From positions 1 to 11,907 of the forward strand of contig JAIDFC010000105.1 in the NCBI GenBank assembly GCA_029054535.1: a stretch of DNA of 11,907 nt, given 5' to 3'. The notes beneath the pieces are model-generated. The model was not told where the DNA came from, did no database searches, and was given only the letters and a program-made list of their open reading frames with translations. The position numbers were made by a program, and so were the translations under genes. Every line of letters starts with the position of its first letter. Positions within the stretch are counted from its first letter, which is position 1. The stretch comes from Rikenella sp. (GTDB lineage Bacteria > Bacteroidota > Bacteroidia > Bacteroidales > Rikenellaceae). Of this stretch, positions 7,106 to 11,907 are shown piece after piece.

Positions 7106-7402
7106 CATTTATTTTACGCGATTCTCTTCCTTGTTTGTGTTTTGTAGAGTTTCGGTCGGAATGTCGGATGGCTTTTATGTGTCGGGCGCGTTCTCTCGGG
7201 CGTCCGACCTGGAGGATGTTTCGCAGGCGCGCGCCCTTTGGTCGCGGATGGTTGCGCATAGGAAAAGCCCGAAGCTCAAGTGGGAGGCATCGGTACTCCT
7301 CGTAGGAATCGTCGACGACCAGCCGTACCCGTCGTTGTCGCTGTTTGAAGCAGACACGGCCCACTGCCCACCGCGGGCACGCGGACCGGAGCTGTGCCGT
7401 AC
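7106..7402. other. Intergenic stretch with no recognisable gene
   Basis: This is the part of the 511-bp gap between the C11 peptidase start and the sulfatase 3' end that lies before the tandem array. Open frames cross it on both strands, but none has a start with a ribosome site, a signal peptide or any recognisable domain. I see no tRNA, hairpin terminator or insertion-sequence end. It may be a decayed gene or an untranslated region. Confidence 0.5.
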
Positions 7403-7543
7403 TGAGAACCGCGTCTCAAAAAAAGACGTGTCCTGAAAAATACATTTCCTAAAACCGCGTCTCCCTGAAACGGAGTTCCACAAAACGGTTCCTCGAAATG
7501 GGGCTTCAAAAACGCGTTCCCCCCCCCAAAAAAAAAAGCGTCC
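7403..7543. repeat. Degenerate short tandem array, about nine 12-16 bp units
   Basis: Read on the plus strand, the segment splits into consecutive units of the form TnAAAA-C-GnGT-TCC. They begin at 7403, 7418, 7434, 7450, 7466, 7480, 7493, 7505 and 7528. Examples are TGAAACGGAGTTCC (7466-7479), ACAAAACGGTTCC (7480-7492) and TTCAAAAACGCGTTCC (7505-7520). The last two units are separated by a C-run, and the final one is A10 followed by GCGTCC. On the sulfatase sense strand each unit reads GGAAnnCG then a T-run. The array starts 48 bp after the sulfatase stop. The first unit forms TGAGA/TCTCA arms, and CGTCT/AGACG (7412-7428) can form a small stem. The unit boundaries were drawn by eye and the units are diverged. 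I do not recognise the family, and no CRISPR-like spacing is present. Confidence 0.6.
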
Positions 7544-7590
7544 AAGAGACTGAAAGGCTAACCGCGGATCCCGTCCGTGTCGTAGTCCGG

Positions 7591-9186
7591 TCAGCGTTTT
7601 TCGGTTTTCGGCTCCCGGTAGGGCGACCCGTCCGGCCAGCGACACCATTCGCCCGTCGCCCGGAGGCGGGGAACCTGTGCGTCGACCCGCTTCAGCTCGT
7701 TCGTCAGACGACGGGCCATCTGTTCGCGACGCTTGGCCTGTCTCGGATTCGTGCCGTGGTCGATCTTCTCGAAGATGTCCTCGCTGAGGTTGAACAACAT
7801 CGTCCGACCGGTGTCGTAGTAGTAGATCAGTTTCCAGTCGCCCTGTCGGATCGCGCTGTGCGGGCCGATGCCGTCGCCCGGGGCGTCCCACATGTTCGGA
7901 AAGTGCCACACCAACGGGCGGTTTCGGCTGATGGTCTCCTCGCCGCGGAGCAGCGGAACGATGCTCTGTCCCTCGATCCGCTGCACCGTCCGCACGGGTC
8001 CCGTTCCCGCCATCTCGAGCAGCGTGGGCATCAGGTCTTGGATCGCGACCGGCACCGTGCAGTGCGAGTCGCCGTCCGCCACCCCCGGCCACTCCACCAG
8101 CATCGGCACCCGGATTCCGCCCTCCAGGGGAGACCCTTTGCCGCTGCGCAGGGGCCAGTTCTGCGATCCGGGCCGTCCGCCTCGCGACCACGCCGAGAGT
8201 CCTCCGTTGTCCGACAGGAAGATCACGATCGTATTCTCCGCCACCCCGCGCTCGCGCAGGTAAGCCCGCAGATCCCCCAGGCTCCGGTCCATCCCCTCGA
8301 TCAACGCCGCATAGGCCGCCTCGGTCGGATCCAGACCCCGGTCGATATAGGTTTGATAGAACCGCATGTCGCGGTCGAACGGCACGTGCACCGCATAATG
8401 GCTCATGTAGAGGAAGAAGGGCCGATCGTGCATCAGGGCCGTGTCGATCTGTTTCATGGCCTCCCGGGTGAGCGCTTCGGTTACGAAAATATCCTGGCCC
8501 CAGTACTGTTCGAGCCCCGGGACGGCGAACGGGGATTGTTCCGTGGCGCCGGGGATGTTGCCGAAGTTGTTCTCGCCCAGGTACGAGGCCAGTCCTCCGG
8601 CGGCATGTCCCGCCACGTTGACCTCGAAGCCCAGGGTCCGCGGATCGGCCCCTGGTGTACCGATCGCTCCGAAGTGGGCCTTGCCGACCAGGATGGTCCG
8701 GTAGCCGGCCTCTTGCAGGAGCTGCGGCAGGGGCGTTACGTAGGTCGTCCGTTCGATCCCCGGCCGGGCGGCGATCCCGTTGACGTTCCAGGCCGGCCAT
8801 TCGAGAGTCGGACTCTCCGGATCGGGACCCTGGTTCCGGCGCAGGGTCCAGTTCGTAACGCGATGCGCGGCGGGACTCATCCCCGTCAGCAGGCTCACCC
8901 GCGACGGCGAACTGATCGGCGAGGCGTACATCTCGGTGAATTTCACGCTCTGTCGGGCCATCCGCTCCATGTGAGGGGTTCGGTAGGTCCGGTTCAGCGG
9001 CGTGGTGTCTTTCCAGAAGGGTTCCGAGGTGTCCTGCCAGCCCATGTCGTCCACCAGGAATAGCAGGATGTTCGGCCGACGGCGGTCGGTCTCGGGAAGC
9101 TGAGGGTCGGCGGGACGCCGGCCGGCGTCGGCCGGCGACGCGAGTGCGGCCGTGCCGAGAGCGGTCCAAATCAGGCGTTTGTTCAT
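7591..9186 (-). CDS. Serine-type S1 family sulfatase, exported
   Basis: This 531-residue sulfatase hydrolyses sulfate esters, in gut Bacteroidota usually on host or algal glycans. The signal peptide is about 1-21 (cleavage near ADA|G). The alkaline-phosphatase-superfamily core begins with NILLFLVDDMGW (39-50), where D46 and D47 bind calcium. The active-site signature PISSPSRVSLLTG (90-102) matches the sulfatase pattern with serine, not cysteine, at the formylglycine position (S92). It must therefore be matured by a radical-SAM anSME enzyme, which is not in this window. Other expected residues are present: K169/H171 in VGKAHFG, H263 in MSHYAVHVP, D326-N327 in FLSDNGG and K350 in RSGKGSPLEGG. 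The subfamily and substrate cannot be told by eye. No SusC/SusD, glycosidase or regulator sits next to it, so it is not within a recognisable polysaccharide utilisation locus here. ATG 9186 is the only start giving a signal peptide. Confidence 0.95.
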   Translation of the reverse strand: MNKRLIWTALGTAALASPADAGRRPADPQLPETDRRRPNILLFLVDDMGWQDTSEPFWKDTTPLNRTYRTPHMERMARQSVKFTEMYASPISSPSRVSLLTGMSPAAHRVTNWTLRRNQGPDPESPTLEWPAWNVNGIAARPGIERTTYVTPLPQLLQEAGYRTILVGKAHFGAIGTPGADPRTLGFEVNVAGHAAGGLASYLGENNFGNIPGATEQSPFAVPGLEQYWGQDIFVTEALTREAMKQIDTALMHDRPFFLYMSHYAVHVPFDRDMRFYQTYIDRGLDPTEAAYAALIEGMDRSLGDLRAYLRERGVAENTIVIFLSDNGGLSAWSRGGRPGSQNWPLRSGKGSPLEGGIRVPMLVEWPGVADGDSHCTVPVAIQDLMPTLLEMAGTGPVRTVQRIEGQSIVPLLRGEETISRNRPLVWHFPNMWDAPGDGIGPHSAIRQGDWKLIYYYDTGRTMLFNLSEDIFEKIDHGTNPRQAKRREQMARRLTNELKRVDAQVPRLRATGEWCRWPDGSPYREPKTEKR

Positions 9187-9228
9187 GGGCGGAGCCTTAG
9201 ATTGATCGATCGAGTAATATGCGAGTCG

Positions 9229-9260
9229 TAAATTTACGGCATCGGCCGTTGATCTCCAAA
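9229..9260 (-). promoter_or_regulatory. Candidate sulfatase promoter (-33 and -7 boxes)
   Basis: On the minus strand TTTG (9260-9257) lies 20 nt before TAAATTTA (9236-9229). That is one base off the -7 consensus TAnnTTTG and inside the 19-21 nt spacing of Bacteroidota sigma-70-type promoters. Transcription would start near 9222, about 35 nt before the sulfatase ATG. The -7 element is itself palindromic. For the divergent RelA/SpoT gene I see only weak candidates (TTTG at 9376-9379 and TATATTGT at 9392-9399, poorly spaced). Confidence 0.5.
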
Positions 9261-9420
9261 TCCGCTTTTACGTCGAGGCCTCTTGGCTGACGGACGAGTT
9301 TCGCTGCGCCGAGAGGCTCGCCCCCGGCGGGGAGTCCGGCGGAAAAGCGGAAAATCGACGAAAAACAGAACGGTTTTTGCAGGAAATTGCGTATATTGTA
9401 CACTCTTCCTCTTAGTGTGA

Positions 9421-11613
9421 ATGCGAACAAACGAACTGCGTATGAATCTGTATCGGGACTTTCTGACCTATATCCGGACGTCGTTCAGCGACGCCTCGTG
9501 TGCCGATATCCGTCGGGCTTTGCACGTCGCCGTGCGTGCGCTCGCCGGACGGACGCGGTATGACGGGACGCCGCTCGTTTTCCATAGCGTGCGGACCGCC
9601 CGAATCGTGGCCGAAGAGATCGGCCTCGGCCGGAATTCGGTGGTGGCGGCCCTGCTGCACGACGTGGCGAGGCTCGGCCTCCTCGCCCCGCAGGAGATCG
9701 GACGGAGCTACGGCGAGGCCTGCGAAACCATCGTGCGGGGGCTCAACAACATCTCGGAGGTCGACCCCAAGACCTCGACCCTTCAGGCCGATAATTTCCG
9801 CGAGCTGATCGTTACCTACTCCACCGACCCGCGGGTGATCCTCATCAAGATGGCCGACCGGCTGGAGGTGATGCGCTCGCTGGCGATGTTCCCGGAGTTG
9901 AAGCGCAACAAAAAGTCGTGGGAGACGCTCAATCTATACTCGCAGCTGGCGCATAAGCTGGGCTTGTATGCCGTGAAGTCCGAGATGGAGGACCTCTCGC
10001 TCAAATACTTGGAGCCGAAGGAGTACGAACAGATCGTGCGGAAGCTCTCCGAGGGGGATGCCGCCCGGCAGGCGTTTATCGCCGAGTTCGTGCGGCCGAT
10101 CCGCGAACGGCTCGACGCTCTCGGACTGCACTATAAACTCAAGAGCCGCACCAAATCGGTCTACTCCATCTGGCGCAAGATGCGCAAACAGAGGGTCCCG
10201 TTCGAGGAGGTCTACGACCTGTTCGCCATCCGGATCATCCTGGAGTGCGCGCCGGAGGAAGAGAAAATGCAGTGCTGGTCGGTTTATTCGGTGGTAACGG
10301 ACTTCTACACGCCCAATCCGGACCGGATGAGGGACTGGATCTCGATTCCGAAATCCAACGGTTACGAGTCGCTCCACACGACCGTCGTAACGTCCGACGG
10401 GCGGTGGGTCGAGGTGCAGATCCGCACCCGGCGGATGGACGAAGTGGCCGAACGCGGGGTGGCGGCCCACTGGCGGTACAAAGGCGTGGGAGGGGGAGGA
10501 CTCGGGAGCGAACAGTGGCTGGCCCGGCTGCGGGAGATCGTCGAAACGACCTCCGCCACGGAGAGCATCGCCGAACGGTTCGATCTGGCGCTGAGCAGCC
10601 GCGAGGTCTTCGTCTTCACGCCGACCGGCGACCTGCGTAAGCTGCCCGAGGGGGCGACGCTGCTCGACTTCGCGTTCGACATCCACTCCAATCTCGGGGC
10701 GAGCTGTACGGGCGGGAAGGTCAACGGGCGCAACGTCTCGATCCGCGAACGGCTCCGAAACGGCGACGTGGTGGAGATCGCCACCTCCAAATCGCAGCGG
10801 GCTAAGGCCGGATGGCTGGAGATCGTGGTTACCTCGAAAGCCAAGACCAAGATCCGGCAGATCCTCCGCGAGGACGAGGCGCGAAGCGCACAGCTCGGAC
10901 GCGAAGAGCTGGAACGGAAACTCAAAAACTGGAAACTGCCGCTGACCTTGGAAGAGGCGGGAACGGCCCTCTCGAAACACTTCCGGATCAAGAGCGGGTT
11001 CGAGGTCTATGCCTTGATCGCGGAGCAGCGGGTTTCGGCGGCGGAGGTCAAGGAGGTGCTGACGGCTTGCGTCGAGGGAGTCGTGCCGCCGGCCGAGGGC
11101 GACAGGCAGCGGCGGACGAAAAGCGGCGAAGCAGGCGAGGCGACGGGGAGCGGACGAGACGACAACTGTCTGGTGATCGACGAGACGCTCCGGAACGTCG
11201 AGTACAAGCTGGCGCGGTGCTGCAATCCGATTCACGGCGACCCGGTGTTCGGCTTCGTAACGATCCACAGCGGCATCACGGTACACCGGACGGACTGTCC
11301 GAACGCGGTCCGGCTGCGGGAGCAGTATCCGTACCGGATCCTGAGCGCCCGGTGGCGCGAGACGACCGCTTCGGGGGCCTTCCGGGCGACGATCCGGGTC
11401 CAGGGGGACGACGTTCCGGGGTTGGCGGGCCGGATCACGGACCTCGTCTCCCAGGAGCTCAAACTCAATATCCGAGCGATCGCGTTCGGCTCGCAGCGAG
11501 GCGTCGTGGAGGGGCAGCTCTCCATCGAGGTCAAGAACGCCCAGGCGGTCGACATGGTGATCCACAAACTCAAAAAAATCAAAGGCATTACGCGGGCTTT
11601 CCGGGTCAATTGA
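9421..11613 (+). CDS. relA: Long RelA/SpoT homologue, probable (p)ppGpp synthetase with degenerate hydrolase
   Basis: This 730-residue RSH protein makes the stringent-response alarmone (p)ppGpp from ATP and GTP/GDP. The domain order is complete. An HD-hydrolase-like domain spans about 30-185. The synthetase lies at about 225-355 with KSRTKSVYSIWRKM, EVYDLFAIRI (D266), NGYESLHTTV (Y315) and VEVQIRT (E331). TGS spans about 394-456 (VFTPTGDLRKLPEGATLLDF). A helical segment leads to the conserved-cysteine domain with ARCCNPIHGDP and HRTDCPNA (C600, C601, C626), and ACT spans about 652-730. In the HD domain H55, H80-D81 and D146 are kept, but the E-D pair after HDVI is R84-L85, and the Asn of DRTHN is V150. 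Loss of ppGpp hydrolysis is therefore likely. The metal-preference motif reads RMRD (302-305), closer to the RxKD type of bifunctional enzymes than to the ExDD of E. coli RelA. Bacteroidota often carry two long RSHs, and this is probably the RelA-like one. ATG 9421 or 9442 could be the start; neither has a clear ribosome site. Confidence 0.93.
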   Translation: MRTNELRMNLYRDFLTYIRTSFSDASCADIRRALHVAVRALAGRTRYDGTPLVFHSVRTARIVAEEIGLGRNSVVAALLHDVARLGLLAPQEIGRSYGEACETIVRGLNNISEVDPKTSTLQADNFRELIVTYSTDPRVILIKMADRLEVMRSLAMFPELKRNKKSWETLNLYSQLAHKLGLYAVKSEMEDLSLKYLEPKEYEQIVRKLSEGDAARQAFIAEFVRPIRERLDALGLHYKLKSRTKSVYSIWRKMRKQRVPFEEVYDLFAIRIILECAPEEEKMQCWSVYSVVTDFYTPNPDRMRDWISIPKSNGYESLHTTVVTSDGRWVEVQIRTRRMDEVAERGVAAHWRYKGVGGGGLGSEQWLARLREIVETTSATESIAERFDLALSSREVFVFTPTGDLRKLPEGATLLDFAFDIHSNLGASCTGGKVNGRNVSIRERLRNGDVVEIATSKSQRAKAGWLEIVVTSKAKTKIRQILREDEARSAQLGREELERKLKNWKLPLTLEEAGTALSKHFRIKSGFEVYALIAEQRVSAAEVKEVLTACVEGVVPPAEGDRQRRTKSGEAGEATGSGRDDNCLVIDETLRNVEYKLARCCNPIHGDPVFGFVTIHSGITVHRTDCPNAVRLREQYPYRILSARWRETTASGAFRATIRVQGDDVPGLAGRITDLVSQELKLNIRAIAFGSQRGVVEGQLSIEVKNAQAVDMVIHKLKKIKGITRAFRVN

Positions 11614-11661
11614 TCTCGACGGATGGCCGGTCCTTTTTTTGGGGGGGGAACTTGTTTGCGG

Positions 11662-11697
11662 GTCGTCGTCTCGGTCTCTCGGGGCGACGGCTTTTTT
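11662..11697 (+). terminator. Intrinsic terminator of the RelA/SpoT gene
   Basis: Bases 11662-11672 can pair with 11681-11691 to form an 11-bp stem (three G-U wobbles) around the 8-nt loop GGTCTCTC. Six T follow directly (11692-11697). It starts 48 bp after the stop codon. An earlier T7G8 tract (11634-11648) lacks a good stem. Confidence 0.65.
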
Positions 11698-11907
11698 GCG
11701 TCCGGTTTCTTCGTAGGGCTTGGTTTTCTGTCGGGTTTGATTTTCTCTCCCGGCGTGTTTTTTGTTGGGGCTTTTTTGTTGCTAAACGTTATAGCGATAC
11801 GCAGTATCGCTCGCCCACCGGGGGACGCACAGCGTCTTTTGCTTGGTTTTTCGCAGCCTTATTAGGCCGCCCGCGCAGGGCAGTCGGACACGGTTTCTCT
11901 TTTTGGT
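11698..11907. other. Non-coding tail with G/T-rich tract and small hairpins
   Basis: From 11698 to about 11785 the plus strand is strikingly G/T-rich, with T-runs roughly every 15-19 bases. Then come three small inverted repeats: AGCGATAC-gca-GTATCGCT (11793-11811), GACGC-aca-GCGTC followed by TTTT (11824-11840), and GCCT-tatt-AGGC (11856-11867). A hydrophobic open frame spans 11623-11865, but it covers the terminator and low-complexity T-runs and has no recognisable domain, so I do not call a gene. Confidence 0.5.

Noticed and set aside
7131..7436. Plus-strand open frame of about 100 codons between peptidase and sulfatase
   Set aside because: It has no ATG start with a ribosome site and no domain, and it runs into the degenerate array; more likely non-coding.
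7403..7543. CRISPR array
   Set aside because: Units are only 12-16 bp, contiguous without unique spacers and strongly diverged. No cas gene is present.
11623..11865. Hydrophobic 80-codon open frame after the RelA/SpoT gene, possibly a small membrane protein
   Set aside because: It contains the T7G8 tract, the intrinsic terminator and the T-runs, which produce Phe/Gly/Leu by composition alone. No ribosome binding site precedes it.
1..11907. tRNA, rRNA, insertion sequence, phage or defence-system genes
   Set aside because: No cloverleaf, rRNA core motif, transposase or integrase domain, terminal inverted repeat or recognisable defence domain was seen on either strand.

Overview
This 11.9 kb window looks like a chromosomal contig end from a GC-rich gut-type Bacteroidota, most likely Rikenellaceae/Alistipes-like. 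That is an inference from four things: TAnnTTTG-type -7 promoter boxes, Bacteroidota-style Bat proteins, a C11 (clostripain-family) lipoprotein peptidase and a serine-type sulfatase, all in a GC-rich background. The first 35 bases are not genomic. They match an Illumina Nextera transposase adapter and mosaic end with two substitutions, so the contig really starts at about base 36.

Layout. Bases 36-228 (minus) hold the N-terminal 64 codons of a family 2 glycosyltransferase cut off by the adapter. After a short divergent intergenic region with two back-to-back -7-like boxes comes a tight plus-strand operon, 460-5614: an S41 C-terminal processing protease (ctpA), batD, batE (TPR plus SH3-like) and recR. 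Gaps are 7, 10 and -1 bp. It ends at a perfect 15-bp inverted-repeat terminator (5715-5760) shared with the convergent minus-strand C11 peptidase lipoprotein (5802-7079). A 511-bp non-coding stretch follows. It contains an unusual degenerate tandem array (7403-7543) lying just 3' of a minus-strand serine-type sulfatase (7591-9186). Divergent from the sulfatase is a long RelA/SpoT homologue (9421-11613) with its own intrinsic terminator. The last ~290 bases are non-coding, G/T-rich and then hairpin-rich.

How the genes relate. The ctpA-batD-batE block is an envelope-quality or stress module (periplasmic proteolysis plus Bat membrane proteins), translationally coupled to the recombination mediator RecR. 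batA/B/C do not lie beside batD as they usually do. The RelA/SpoT protein keeps its synthetase residues but has lost three of the canonical (p)ppGpp hydrolase positions, so it is probably a synthetase. The peptidase and sulfatase are stand-alone exported enzymes.

I found no clear new multi-gene system. The most unusual unexplained signals are the degenerate A-run/CGnGTTCC array, and the matching T-run/G-run/AAC motif immediately downstream of both the sulfatase and the RelA/SpoT gene.
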